NCBI GenBank assembly: GCA_023213315.1
Contig: JAKCPI010015074.1
Location: forward strand, 16,650-80,649
Length of the DNA: 64,000 nucleotides
Direction: 5' to 3'
Origin: Euborellia annulipes
Taxonomy: Eukaryota > Arthropoda > Insecta > Dermaptera > Anisolabididae
The notes beneath the pieces are model-generated. The model was not told the origin of the DNA. It saw only the letters and a list, made by a program, of their open reading frames with translations, and made no database searches. Shown one piece after another: positions 22,880 through 34,597 of this stretch (position 1 is the stretch's first letter; each line of letters begins with the position of its first letter). The position numbers and the translations under genes were made by a program.

Positions 22880-24170
22880 TATTTTTTTTTATTTTTCACT
22901 CGATTTTAATAATATTTAAAATGTCGCTTCTTTAGGGTGTAAATAATTGAAAAACGGTATTCCAGACCTCAGAATGTTCTATCTAGCGTACCAGAGGGGG
23001 ACGTCCCCCCTTAAAATTTATCTTTCCCTCGATTTTAATAATATTTAAAATGTCGCTTCTTTAGGGTGTAAATAATTGAAAAATGGTATTCTAGACCTCA
23101 AAAAGTTCTATCTAGCGTACCAGAGGGGGACGTCCCCCTTAAAATTTATCTTTCACTCGATTTTAATAAAATTTAAACTGACGACTATCTAGGGTGAAAT
23201 TAATTGAAAAATGGTATTCTAGACCTCAAAAAGTTCTATCTAGCGTACCAGAGGGGGGACGTCCCCCTTAAAATTTATCTTTCACTCGATTTTAATAAAA
23301 TTTAAACTGACGACTATCTAGGGTGAAATTAATTGAAAAATGGTATTCTAGACCTCAAAAAGTTCTATCGAGCGTACCAGAGGGGGGGACGTCCCCCTTA
23401 AAATGTATCTTTCACTCGATTTCAAAAAATTTAAAATGACGATTATCTAGGGTGAAAATAATAGAAAAATGGTATTCAGACCTCAGAAAGTTTTATCTAG
23501 CGTACCAGAGGGGTGACGTCCCCCCTTAAAATTTATCTTTTACTCGATTTTAATAAAATTTAAAATGACGCTTCTTTAGGGTGTAAATAATTGAAAAACG
23601 GTATTCCAGTCCTAAGAAAGTTTTATCTAGCGTACCAGAGGGGTGACGTCCCCTCTAAATTTTATCTTTCACTCGATTTCAATAAAATTTAAACTTACGA
23701 CTCTCTAGGGTGAAATTAATAGAAAAATGGTATTCCAGACCTCAGAATGTTCTATCTAGCGTACCAGAGGGGGACGTCCCCCCCTAAAATTTATCTTTCA
23801 CTCGATTTTAATAAAATTTAAACTGACGACTATCTAGGGTGAAATTAATAGAAAAAGGGTATTCCAGACCTCAAAAAGTTCTATTTAGCGTACCTGAGGG
23901 GGGACGTTCCCCCCTAAAATTTATCTGTCACTCAATTTTAATAAAATTTAAAATTATGCTCCTCTAGGGTTATATAATTGAAAAATAGTATTCCAGTCCT
24001 CAGAAACTTCTATCGGACATACCAGGAGGGGACGTCATCTTCTAAATTTTATCTTTTACTCGATTCTAATAAAATTTAAAATGATGATTAATTAGGGCGT
24101 ACATAATTGAAAAATGGTATTTAAGACCTCATAAAGTTCTATCGGCCCTACCCCCCCCCTCTCTCTTATT
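22880..24170 (+). repeat. Tandem array, right arm, about 10 units of 127-130 bp
   Basis: GACGTC or its variant recurs near 23000, 23130, 23258, 23388, 23515, 23645, 23773, 23902 and 24031, and a last unit near 24155 has lost it. Each unit has TTTATCTTTCACTCGATT, TTTAAA(C/A)TGACG, TAGGGTG, TGGTATTC and TAGCGTACCAGAGG. It has about six more units than the left arm. Confidence 0.9.
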
Positions 24171-24544
24171 TTCCACTCAATTTTTTATTTCATATTTTTA
24201 TATTATGGTGCAAAATTACTTAGGCTAAATAGACTTATCTCGACAACTCTTAGTTATATCTCAAAACACTTCATGTGTGTTTATGATTTATTTCGTTGAT
24301 TGCATTAATTCTTTTCGATATTTTGAAATATTTATTATTTTTATAATACCTGTATTTAATCAATCAATTGCTCTCGACAACTTAACGAAAGCAATGGCAA
24401 TTACTTTGATTGATGTTCGATTATGACCTATTAAAAAAATAAATAAATTTGCTTTTTGCTCGTTAGGTTTGCTTTGGCATCGAGTATAACGTTTTGCTCA
24501 TGGACAAAACATTTTGATCGAAAACGTTTTTGCTCGCCTAAGAT

Positions 24545-24958
24545 GTAAAGTGTGCTTCAAAACACTTCAAGGGCAAAATGAGAATATACATTTTAAAGAG
24601 TTTGTATAAAATAATTGATTTTTGAATTTTAACCAATTTTGGTGGAGCTAATTTTGAGAAAATCGAAAAAAGCTAAAAATGTACATGAGTAAAGTACTAG
24701 TACTTTTTGGCTGATTTTTTTCAAAAGCTTTGTGTGTCCGAGAGTGTACCTAACTTAAATATAAAATTTCAATCCAGTAGCTCAATTCCTTCATGCTAAA
24801 AATCATTGCACACAGACAAAACAATTTGCGGGACTAATTTTTTTGGACTCAGGGGATCTCAAAACGATGAAGATCCATCAAAATCTCGACATCTAATTTT
24901 GGACATGATTGCAATACTTTCTCTCCAAATAATTTATATATAGGGTAAGAGAAAGTAA
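24545..24958 (-). repeat. E1 dispersed repeat, truncated, minus strand
   Basis: It starts at the TGTGCTTCAAAACACTTCAA block and runs to GGGTAAGAGAAAGT; the 3' hairpin of the family is missing. GTACTAGTACTTTTTGGC and GACATGATTGCAATACTTTC are recognisable. Confidence 0.7.
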
Positions 24959-24959
24959 A

Positions 24960-26180
24960 AATTCATTTGAATAAACATATCTTAAATTGAAATAAGTGAA
25001 GGAGATGGAGGATCTATCTACGTATAATGCCACCACATACCGCTTACGCAACTGATGACAATTGTTATAATAGGTTTGTTCATCTTTATAATTCTGTTTA
25101 TTTTGAAAGTATTTTTTGGATTTTTTTTTTTTTTTTAATTTTTGTTTTTCATCTCTTCAAAGTGTTTATGTATTTTATTTTCGAAAAAAGCCATTATTTA
25201 TCTCGCAAAAAAAATCAATATTGTATGTGTTAAATTAAGTAATTACGTGCTTTTTTTATTATCCCTTGAAAAGGAAGCAATTCGATAATTATTAATTTAA
25301 AAAAGCTCAAATGGAAAGATTTAACCATAATAATTAAAAGTGTTTCATTGAAATAACACAACCCCATCCAGATGTTTTTTTTTTAATCAGACATTCATCG
25401 ATCTATGAAGCTCATTCAAATTGGGCTATATTAAAAATACTTGAATTTATTTATCTCTGTATTTCGCCTGTGGGACGGAAAAATTATTCTCAAAATTTGA
25501 AGACGAAAAGATACCTCTTACAAGTTACTTTCATATTTTTTTGTTTAAAAGAGAGCGGGAAGATCCACATCCCTGGAAGAAAACGGTCCGACTATAATAT
25601 ATACCACTACTAATTAATTATAAACTAATCAGGTTTAGGTTAACTATTATATTCATTCGAAATTTTTGGCAATTGTCTTCCCTTTCTTCTTCAAAAAATT
25701 AGTAACTTGGCTAGTTCATGTGGTTTAGGCTTTATATTAATTTTGACTTGAAGAGAAATTAAAATTTTTCATTACCATATTCTGAATATTTAAAAAAATT
25801 TATCAAAGGAATTTTAATCATCTAAAGCGAGAGGTCAACATGTATTCAAGACCATATGATAGCCACATCTCTTGTCCGAGTTATCAGAGGCTCCAATAAT
25901 TCAAATTGCGAACTAAACTCAACATCCCTTGAGATTGCCTACACCATCAACACAATAACAACAACCACAACAAGTTGAACTTACCATCACTCATCTCTCC
26001 AATAAACAGGACCCTTAGAATTGATTTAGTACTCTCACACTCTAGTATTAAGTTGTTTTTAATAAAGGATGTTGAAATAGGAAACATTGATTGAAGCATA
26101 TTAATTATTATGTCCAACTTATTTGATTTAATTAATTAAGACATAAGTTATTGTTGTGTAATATTTGGTGTTCAAAAATT
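24960..26180. other. AT-rich non-coding sequence
   Basis: Open frame 25027-25233 is Phe/Leu/Tyr-rich low-complexity and without a match I recognise. No RNA or repeat is seen. GAACTTACCATCACTC near 25977 resembles a minus-strand donor, but no acceptor pairs with it. Confidence 0.45.
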
Positions 26181-26385
26181 TTAAAATAATATTGAGGAGT
26201 GGCGCGACCAGACTGCTTGTGACATCAGTGGGGGACAGTTCGCCTTTCTCACATTGATGCGTGGAAAATCCTCACGCAGGTCACCGTTATAGTTGAATCT
26301 TTTTATTATTTATGTATCTTTTATTATTAATTTAGTTTCAATTTTAAATAGTGTACCGTGGTTGTAGATAATATGTTTGGAGTGA

Positions 26386-26515
26386 AAGAGGATCCAGTCA
26401 ATAAATAAAAATAATAATAAATATACTCTATTGGGATGTTTCGATAAGGAATCAAATAGATGTCTGTGTAGATTCTTACCGAAACGTTCCAATAAACTGC
26501 ATCCTCTTTCAATTT
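26386..26515. mobile_element. Foldback with nested hairpins and a CCGAAACGTTCC motif
   Basis: Outer arms GAAAGAGGATCCAGT / ACTGCATCCTCTTTC and inner arms TATTGGGATGTTTCG plus TAAGGAATC / GATTCTTACCGAAACGTTCC. The hairpin followed by CGAAACG again resembles a Penelope-type end. Confidence 0.5.
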
Positions 26516-26549
26516 TTTTTGATTTTAGAATATTTTGTCTTTAACAAAG

Positions 26550-26800
26550 CTGTGAGTGTTATTTATGGCCGAGGCTAAACATCCCATTGTTCCCGGGAAT
26601 CGAACCCAGGATCTCCAGCCTTTCCGCGCATAGGCGTGCTGTGCTGTCCATCTACCAGACCAATAAAACTCGCTTCCCCTTATACGCAGTTAGTCGTGCA
26701 AGTCACTAACAAAGTAGTAACTAACCAGTAGAGGGACAGACTTCTGGTTTTGCTCTAACACACTACTGTAAGCAGCAAAGCTTTTAAGGCCTTGGGGTTC
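26550..26800 (-). mobile_element. S3 tRNA-derived element, minus strand, partial
   Basis: On the minus strand: AAGCTTTGCTGCTTACAGTA, CCAGTAG-type spacer, a tRNA-like block with TGGGTTCGATTCC (box B) and TTTAGCCTCGGCC, then part of the inverted end. The outer part of its terminal repeat is missing. Confidence 0.6.
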
Positions 26801-26838
26801 CGTTATAGTTAAATATTTTCGAGTTTTATATATTTTAA

Positions 26839-27256
26839 TTAGATATTAGTATTCAAAACATCTCAATTCTTTTCGGACTTGACTAAGTCATAGAGATAGA
26901 TATATATCTACCAAAGCTGTGAGTTTTATTTATTGGAGAGGCCAAACAGCTAATATCTACATAAATATAAATATAAATCTATCTAAATTCAAATATATAA
27001 ATCTCGAAAATATTTAGGCTTTGCTGCTTACAGTAGTGTGTTAGAGCAGACCTAGATATGTTATTGGCGTAGGTCGAGGGTCCGGTGGCCTGGTGCAATG
27101 GACAGAACGCCCATGCCTCGGAAAGGCTGGAGATCCTGGGTTCGATTCCCCCGGAGCCATGGGATGTTTGATCTCGCCAATAAATAACACTCACAGCTAT
27201 GTTAGATATCTCTATGACTTAGTTAAGTCCGAAATGTTTTGGATACTAACATCTAA
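26839..27256 (+). mobile_element. S3 element, complete: tRNA-like core between inverted ends
   Basis: The left end (26839-26950) and right end (27165-27256) are imperfect reverse complements of about 90 bp (TCATAGAGAT vs ATCTCTATGA; GCTGTGAGTTTTATTTATTG vs CAATAAATAACACTCACAGC). Between them: GCTTTGCTGCTTACAGTA, box-A-like TGGCCTGGTGCAATGG and box B GGGTTCGATTCC. It combines a Pol III-type core with transposon-like inverted ends. Confidence 0.7.
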
Positions 27257-27259
27257 TTC

Positions 27260-28770
27260 AAATATTTAACGATTTTGTCTTTTTTCATATCATGTCATTT
27301 AAACTTGAAGTATCATATCAATTCAGCTAGATTGATTATACCTACCTACTTGTTATCGGATTCTGGGAAAGTCTCTTGTTATTTTTATTCAATTTTTTCG
27401 AAAAATAAAATTTTAGCTATGTTAAAAGCAGTAAGTATTTTTGGCTTACGATGGATTGAAAGGGGATTGCATTCACAATAGAATATCGTTTACAGATTAA
27501 TTCAGTATCAAAAATATATTTTTATTAGTGATCATTGCTTAAAAGGAAAATTCTTGTTAGTAGCTTATCTTGAGGGAAATATTTTAAATATTTTCTTGTT
27601 AACCAAATTCCAATTTATATATAATGAGATAATTTTGTTGTTGTTATCCACCCCTTCGAATTTCACCTTGTTTGGATGTCAATATTCAAACTCTTCTCTC
27701 TCTCCTGGAAAGGAGAACTTAAGCGCTAATGTCAATAACATTTTCACGAAACATTAATCATCGACTCAAACAGACAGGCATTTTATTTACACAAGCGAAT
27801 TGATACATACCTCCTCTCACTTTCTCTTTCAAATTTAATAACAACCGAATCGATCACCAATAACTTCCCCAAAGATACGTATCCTTATATAAAAATGGCA
27901 TATTAAAATGATATATCTGTTTTTTTTGTCGGGAATTTTAGATGGAGATTATAGATATGATATCTGCAAAAAAAAAATCGTTTGTGGATGCTTTTTTGCA
28001 AAAATCAATTATCAACCTTTGGGATTATATTATTTTTAAAACTTTTTTATAGTTTTATAAACTCAATTTTCAACTAGCTAGTAATAGGATAGATAAGAAA
28101 AAAGTTTTCTTATTTTTAATACTTTTTCTAAAGTATTTTTTTTTTTCATAATTCTTCATATCAGATATAATTTTTTTCAAATGAGATTTGTACTTAGAAT
28201 TTATCATATGACCCGGAAATAAACAATTTCAAGTATACAATGAGTCATAAGCGTACTCAGGAATTTTGATAGATGGATAAATCCCCCCTCTACCGGAATA
28301 AGACAATAAAAGAAATTTTTTTTTTTTTTTAAATAATTTATTTAAATATTCTACTTATAGCTTAAATATCTAGTCTTGCTTGGGATCCCATGGAGGGTTT
28401 GAACCCCAAGCACCTGAGTCCGTTCATGATTAAATAAAATAAAATCAGAAACGAATAAAAGATTACTATGCTTTTGAAATTATTCATTTGTATACCAGAA
28501 CCGATAAAGTTTGTAAAATCGACCGAAAACAGTCTGATCGACATATACAATAAATTCGCAAAATAAAATAATTTTATTTATCTCTTACGCCTCCATCTGC
28601 ACTATTCCAAAAGCAAAGTAATCCTCCATTGTCTCTGATTATAATTTCTATCAGTGTTTCGTCTGTAATAAATAACAATTGGAGGTTGTAAGAGGATCAT
28701 ATGTAATTCTCAATTGGAAGATTACTCCTTAAATAAATAAATATTTTTCATTTTCAGGATTTTATTCATT
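27260..28770. other. AT-rich non-coding sequence
   Basis: Two adjoining open frames (27275-27481, 27554-27757) have no recognised domain. A tRNA-like scrap with GGTTTGAACCCC occurs near 28380-28425. T-run at about 28316-28330. Confidence 0.45.
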
Positions 28771-28774
28771 CGAT

Positions 28775-28845
28775 GACTGTGTGTGCACAAATACCACCAG
28801 TTTCGGTCATTCAAATAACCATCATCTGATCTGCAAAAACAACAT
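28775..28845 (-). ncRNA. Penelope-type hairpin motif, degenerate
   Basis: Minus strand: CAGATGATGGTTATTTGAAT then GACCGAAACTGGTGG. It has the hairpin-GAAAC layout, but the first core base run is CAGATGA instead of CTGATGA and the nucleotide after the presumed helix III is G, so it should not be active as a hammerhead. Confidence 0.35.
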
Positions 28846-28849
28846 ATCA

Positions 28850-30570
28850 CAACGTGAGAGCTGGCAACAAGTCAAAAGAAACTCAAACTAACCACACAGA
28901 CACCATATATATATAATTATGGATATCAAAAACATCAAATTATTCTTATATTATAAACACCTCTCACAATTATAATGAACACACATTAACATTCATATTA
29001 ATTTCATATACTGTATTAAAGACTTTTTAATTTTATTTAAGCCAATTTTTTAATTTACCTACCAAAAATCCTTAACTCCTGACAGATACAAATAAGCATT
29101 GTTGTCACAAAAATTTGACGTGGGTTAAAATTTTTTTTTTTATCAGCAGCAACCTTATAGGATATATGTAAATAGAGTATCAGCCAATTCCGTAGGTCGT
29201 ATCTTAAAACAAAATTCATATAAAACGTTAAAAAAATTTTTTATCACTTATCATAATTATAAGAAACATTAAAAACCATTATTAAAAATTGAGAGATGAC
29301 GTCCAACCTCTACGATAAAAAATTACTTTGCAAAATTATTTTGATATACTATAATAGAATAAAGACGTTCGTAATAAATAAAATCGTTGTAGAAATTTGG
29401 TTAAAGTTTTATAATCGCTTAATTTTAATAAAATAAAAATAATCAGAATGATCAAAAACTAATCAAATCTATTTTATATAAAGAATTCTCCTAAATAAAA
29501 CTTTTTAGCCAGATAGTCTTACTAAGAATATACAGTAGTAGTAAGTCATTTGGGCTGCCTTATCTGGTAAGACGAAATATTTATGAAATAAGGCTGTTTT
29601 TTAACGAGAATAATAAAATTGTTTTTTTAGGAATCCGGGGTAGTGGCTTTAGATTTTCGTTCGTCAACCCCTATTAAATAACATGTTATAATTGAAGTAA
29701 TCAATTATGAGCACTTGATATACACTATTATACTATCCTTTAATCAAATTTTAATCCTCTTGAGATCCTCTTGAAAAAGGAGAGAACAGATTGAGTTGCA
29801 TCCTATATTCATATCATGTTTGTTTGTTCCTCTTATCTCTCTCTATATATATGAAAAGCAAACATTATACATGATCATCTCATCCTATCTAATAATAATA
29901 ATATTTTCAATTGAAAAATTTCAAGGGCTTAATTAATAATATTGTATAATAATGATGTTACAATTAAAATGTAGAACTCATTGGCTTCTAAAAAAAAAAA
30001 AAAATAGTTCAATAGATATTAAAAACAAATATACTGTACTAATATAAACAAAGAAAATGAAGTTTTTCGCTGGCTACTTTTGCCAATTGGCACCCCTGTC
30101 CCTTCCTCCCCCCCCCCACCCCCTCTCACAAACATCAAGGATTTTATTTCCTATCCTTTTTCTCTCTCTCTCTCTTTTCCTTTTCTTCTTTCTGTTTTCT
30201 AGCGAATTAAACATTTATCTCTTAATTATTTTACACTAAAGCATTTTGAAGATTATCATAATATTTGCTCAAGACTCTCTTTTGTTTTATTTCTTTGACA
30301 AAACAAAGATTAAGCAATTAAAAGGAAATTAAAAAAAATAAAAAAATTTCCTCTTAAAAGTTAGATTTGAATAAAAAATGCATGAAGTTCAATCTATTAT
30401 CTATTTCATTTTATATTATTATAATTGAAATATTTTATAAATTTATTAAGAGTATTTTAAATTATCATAAAATTAATTTTAATACAACCCCAAACAAAAA
30501 ATTATAATTCAAAAAAAAAAAAGTTTTACATCTTAATCACTAGTAAAAGAGACACATGTTCTTAAAATAT
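28850..30570. other. AT-rich non-coding sequence
   Basis: Includes a C-run at about 30108-30116 and a (CT)n run near 30161-30175. The open frame 30057-30239 is low-complexity. A small inverted pair (CCAGATAG / CTTATCTGG) lies near 29511-29570. No gene is seen. Confidence 0.45.
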
Positions 30571-30574
30571 AGGT

Positions 30575-30703
30575 AGCCCTCGGGGCTTGGTGTAGGGGTT
30601 AGCGTGCTAACCTCGTATACTAAAAGTCGCGGGTTCGGACCCCAGGCAGTCCGATGATTTTATTTAAGCCATTTGGATACTAAATGGCTTAAATAGAAAT
30701 GCG
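30575..30703 (+). mobile_element. SINE S1, 3'-truncated
   Basis: It begins GCCCTCGGGGCTTGGTGTAG, with GGTTAGCGTGCTAACC (A-box region), GGGTTCGGACCC (B box) and the CCATTTGG pair, then stops at AAATAGAAATGC without the G/T-rich tail. Confidence 0.8.
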
Positions 30704-30829
30704 ACTATTGAGACTATAAAATACAGTGCTTAATGACTGTTCGACGTATTTTCATTTTTTTAATTCCAATTCTCCTTTTTTTTTTGTTTTTCATCTAAAA
30801 TGTTTAAAAATTTGATTAGTCTAAACTAA

Positions 30830-30965
30830 AAGTATGTCATCTGTCTATATTGTCCAATTTGCGCAAATGGTTGCACTGAGGCATGTCCCTTGTTTATATT
30901 GCATAAAGCAAAGGACGGGTGAATGGCTCTCTGAGGATCTTCCACATTAATTGGCATTCATCTTC
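30830..30965. promoter_or_regulatory. Unique patch with SOX/POU-like sites
   Basis: A less AT-rich, non-repeated block with CCTTGTTTATATTGCATAAA followed by GCAAAGG. SOX-like (CTTTG/ACAAAG-type) and POU-like sites are close together. It may be an enhancer; this is inference from motifs only. Confidence 0.2.
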
Positions 30966-30969
30966 TCAA

Positions 30970-32000
30970 TTTACTCTGAAAATACAATTTTCCAAGAAAT
31001 TTGAATGAAAAAGTACATAATTCTTTTTTTTTCCATAAACTTTATAAAATGATTATTTATTTTTATGTAAGCTTAATATTAAAAAAAAAAAATAATTCCA
31101 TCTACCTTGCTTAATAAAATTAATTTCACTGGGCGGAAAATTCAATAACAGCGTCACAATTATGTAAAATTCAATTATTCCACTGAAATTTGCAAGTTTG
31201 TTGAGAGACAAAGAGAGGGCGATAGAAGAAGAGAGAGATAGAGAGGAAAGGTAAGGAAATATGTCTATTCTCTCTAATTTCTAATTTCTAAGGTGTTTTC
31301 AAATAATTGCTTTTTAATTTATTGTAGATTAGAATACAATTAAAGAAAGTTTCTTCTTAAACTTAAATAAGTAAAAAAAAAAATGTCTTTAATTTAAGCT
31401 AAAGTCTTAGAATTCCCTTTGTAATAATATTTAATTGTCGTTAATTGAAAATGAATTGTCATTTCAAATAGATTAGAAATAAGTTTAATATTTTCACTTT
31501 AAGTGGCTCACAGGAGTATAAACCATAAAGTAAAGTGAGTGGGTAGCCAGTAATATGGGTGCTGCTTTTGAATGTCAGCCCAAACACATGACAAGACCAG
31601 AAACTGTGTGTTTTTTTATCTGATTTATTAAATTCCTCTTTTTGTTTATTTTTTCATGTATTTTGTGAGAAAGAGGATTTGACCCCCCCCCACCCATCTC
31701 CCCATTCCTGGACAAAATTTCAATATCTACATAATTAATAAAAGGCAGTAGCAGGTAGAAACCCTCCATTAAAGACTCTTTCATTAACTCGAATTTTAAT
31801 TAAAAGATTCGGTAAACATGTTGAATCCCTACTCTTCAAATGCAACGTTGTCAGATGTATAAGTTAACTTTATAGGAGAAAGTTTTCTTTAAAAAAATCT
31901 CTCGAACCCGGGGAATGCCGGATTTTCGAGAATATTAGATGATATACTGAATTATTTGTTTAAATGTTAAATTCTAAAATTTATTAAATGTTGTTAATTA
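30970..32000. other. AT-rich non-coding sequence
   Basis: C-run 31682-31690 and (GA)-rich tract at 31205-31245. The minus-strand frame 31575-31784 has no recognised domain. Nothing else is seen. Confidence 0.45.
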
Positions 32001-32476
32001 AGAGCAGCGTTTTCCAAATTGGGAGACGCGGACTAGTCTAATGGGAGGCGCGAATATTAGCAACATCGAGCAATTTTCTTAATCAATGATAAAGTTTTAT
32101 AAATAAAATAATAAATCTAACGCTTGGTTTGAGTCTACAAAGCCTCAGTTAATTAGACTTGAAAGAATCAAACTAGGATTTCGAGTCATGTCTTTTATGA
32201 AAATGAAAATCTTTGGTTTGGTCCTCAAATCGTCACGAATGTCCCTTTTTGACGGATTGTGATTTGGGCCAGATTTCCAAATAGGCATACTGGTTTGAAC
32301 CTTCTAATTCTCCTGGCAGGTTCAGTTAGGCTTTCACAAAATCTATATATTTAAAAATGAAATGGGAAAAATGTATGTATGTTTGTATAATATACATAGA
32401 ACATATTATGTTCTATAGAAATCCACAATTTCCAATGAATCCATTTGAGATTAAGTACACATATAGTACATGGAAC

Positions 32477-32708
32477 AGGGAGTAACGTAGTAATAATTTG
32501 AATCTCTTAAATATTTTGGAAAATTAATTATAATCAAATTTCTTCAATATGGGAACACAAATCTACAAGTTGACTTGGAAATTTTAGAGCGTCCTTTGTG
32601 CTCTGAGAGCCACCTTTCCAGGTATACGACTAGGGCTGTGGGAGAATCTACGCAAACATTTGAAAAAAAAGAAGCACGCATACGACTGACCCTTTGAACA
32701 GTCATAAA
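32477..32708. repeat. 240-bp dispersed repeat, copy 2
   Basis: Matches 19893-20132 from AGTAACGTAGTAATAATTTG to ACAGTCATAAATAG, with moderate divergence in the middle (GCTTTCCAGGTATA region). Here it is not followed by the tandem array. Confidence 0.65.
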
Positions 32709-32806
32709 TAGGCCCTTTTGCTGTGCCCAGTCGGTACTCTCGCTTGAACACACGATCCTTTCTTAACATCTTAACACTTGCATAGCAACAAGAAATATAT
32801 CAAATT

Positions 32807-32905
32807 GGCAAGCGAGAGGTGGGCAACTGCTCGCCGCAGACAAGCAAGGGGGTCCAAGGAGCGCAACCCCCTGGCTAGACGAAGGCGGGCTTTGCGACTA
32901 GTATT
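32807..32905. repeat. Partial relative of the 3430/63647 element
   Basis: Shares GCTCGCCG-type, GAGCGCAAC and CCCCTGGCTAGACG blocks with the GGAACGAAGTTC element. Neither terminal inverted repeat is present. Confidence 0.4.
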
Positions 32906-33089
32906 ATATATATACCTAGTATATATATCTAACATACATAAAAGGTTCAAACCAAGCGTTCAATTTCGTCTCGGAATAGTTTGTATTAATAAAAAATTTG
33001 TATTTGTATTATTTTACAAAATGGTGCGTTATAAGATTAAATATTTTTAAGGGAGGCGTGCTAACATAAAGTTTGGAAACCACTGACTT

Positions 33090-34000
33090 AAAGTAATTAA
33101 CACTTTCTTATGTTTTTTTGTCTACGCATATGAAAGTTTTATTTGAAATTTTACATTAATTTAATACGGGTATATAGGTATTTGCAAATTCTCTTTCACA
33201 AATGGAGTAATTAATGTATGGAAATTCCTAATTCCCCATAGTAGACAATACAAAGCATTTCTTAGTCTTCCCTACTGTAATGTTATACCTCCCATTATGT
33301 ATATGAAATTATATTATTCTTTAATAGAGAATTTATAAGAGGGCTCTATGACGGGTATTTTGAAAAAAGAAGCGAATTAGTAGTTTTGAAAGCAACGAAA
33401 GAGAAGGAGATTCTTGAAGGAAGTCCATTGTGGACCATTGTAAGACTAGGGGGGCGAATGAGGGAATATTTCGAATCCATGCCTTTAAACAAGATCTACT
33501 ATTTTTTAAATCGAAAACAAAACTCTTAAGAAAATTTATTCGGAGAAATAAATAATAATTATTAAAAGTTTGACTATATGAAGGAATTTACTGAGAAAAC
33601 TCTTATTCCAATTCTCTCATAAACATATTTTTGGATAAAAATTAAAAAAAAAGTATTTCTCAAACTGCTACAGAACAAAATTCTACTATTAAATCCAATA
33701 TCGAAATTCCTTTCTTTAGTCAAACGTTTATCTAAAAAAAAGGGGTTAAAAAAAAGAGTTTTGAAATTAAAAAGTTGTGTTAATATTTTAAAATTCATTG
33801 AACAAAAAGTTTTTTTTTGAACTTTGCACTTTTGTATTTTTTAGAGAGAGAAAAAAAAGAAACTTGTAAAAAAAAAAAATAATCAAAGTTACGTTCTCTA
33901 ATTTTAATGAACACATTAAATTTAAGCCAAGTAAGTAAGTAAGTAAGTTTTTAAGTACTTGTCAAGCAACAGCGGCGCTGTTTTCAATATACAATACCAC
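33090..34000. other. AT-rich non-coding sequence
   Basis: A (GTAA)n tract lies at about 33929-33948. The minus-strand open frame 33574-33798 is Phe-rich and unrecognised. Confidence 0.45.
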
Positions 34001-34004
34001 CACC

Positions 34005-34250
34005 AGCAACTGAATTAAGACAAGACAGCTTCATAATAAGTTTTTGCAACCACCCCCCACCTCCCTTACCCCTACCCAAAACGAACAAGCGACTTTAGTC
34101 TCTAATTAGCAGATGAGGAACTGAATGCATTAAAAGACAACGAACCAGCGGCGAAGAGAGTGAGAGAGACTTTTATTAAATTAATTCAATTAACGGAGGA
34201 CAATTTGTGACGTCATAATCGTAAGAGAGAAAAGCCTTGCTTGCTTTTTC
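34005..34250. promoter_or_regulatory. Unique patch with a CRE palindrome
   Basis: A GC-richer single-copy block, with TGACGTCA at 34208-34215 and CTCTAATTAGCAG (homeodomain-like TAATTA). It could be regulatory DNA. Confidence 0.25.
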
Positions 34251-34459
34251 TCATAGCCATTGAAACGAAAACCTGAATGGTATTAATAATAATAATAATA
34301 ATATGCTATAAAACTGTTGGAAAATTTCATTATTAGATCAAAGAAATTTTAGATCAGATAGGTCTTGCATGGATCTCTTTATCAATTTAAAAATTATAAT
34401 TATATGTCTTCATTCTTAAATTTATTAAAGCTCTGTTCTATATATTATAAGTGCTTTTT

Positions 34460-34597
34460 AACCAGGAGTCCGATCTGTGCGAAAAATAACTTTTTTTTTT
34501 GAAAGACCCTTCTTTTTTTGTTAAAAAGTGTGCGTGTGCCATTTGGGCTGCCTAACTACCTGACTTTAGTCTCAATACTATTGCAATAGATGGTACT
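34460..34597 (+). repeat. Dispersed repeat, plus-strand copy
   Basis: Reverse-complement match to 18533-18675 (see TAGTCTCAATACTATTGCAA). It includes GTTAAAAAGTGTGCGTGTGC and GGGCTGCCTAAC. Confidence 0.6.

Larger units (their letters stand above)
20127..23400. repeat. Large inverted repeat (palindrome), about 1.5-kb arms
   Basis: The left arm runs from about 20127 to 21692 and the right arm from 21726 outward, with a 33-nt loop (21693-21725). Near the centre TACCCGAAGCAATCGTCGCC is mirrored by GGCGACGATTGCTTCGGGTA. The stretch 20900-21082 encodes the same 60-residue open frame as 22332-22514, so it is nearly or fully identical there, while elsewhere the arms differ by small changes (for example around 21608 and 21800). 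The right arm has about 80 bp after the GTCT run (about 22552-22635) that the left arm lacks. Confidence 0.85.
32005..33085. mobile_element. Decayed hAT-type element
   Basis: The left end CAGCGTTTTCCAAATTGGG (32005) and the right end TTTGGAAACCACTG (to 33085) are imperfect inverted repeats of the hAT CAGTG-TTTCCAAA kind. Possible 8-bp flanks ATTAAGAG / ACTTAAAG match at five positions only. A second inner pair CGCTTGGTTTGA / TCAAACCAAGCG lies near 32120 and 32946. No transposase frame remains; other repeats (32477-32708, 32807-32905) sit inside. Confidence 0.5.

Noticed and set aside
20127..24170. Dismissing the palindrome as a pure sequencing fold-back artefact
   Set aside because: The arms differ by substitutions, a roughly 80-bp indel and unequal array lengths, which a simple fold-back of one molecule would not produce; raw reads should still be checked.
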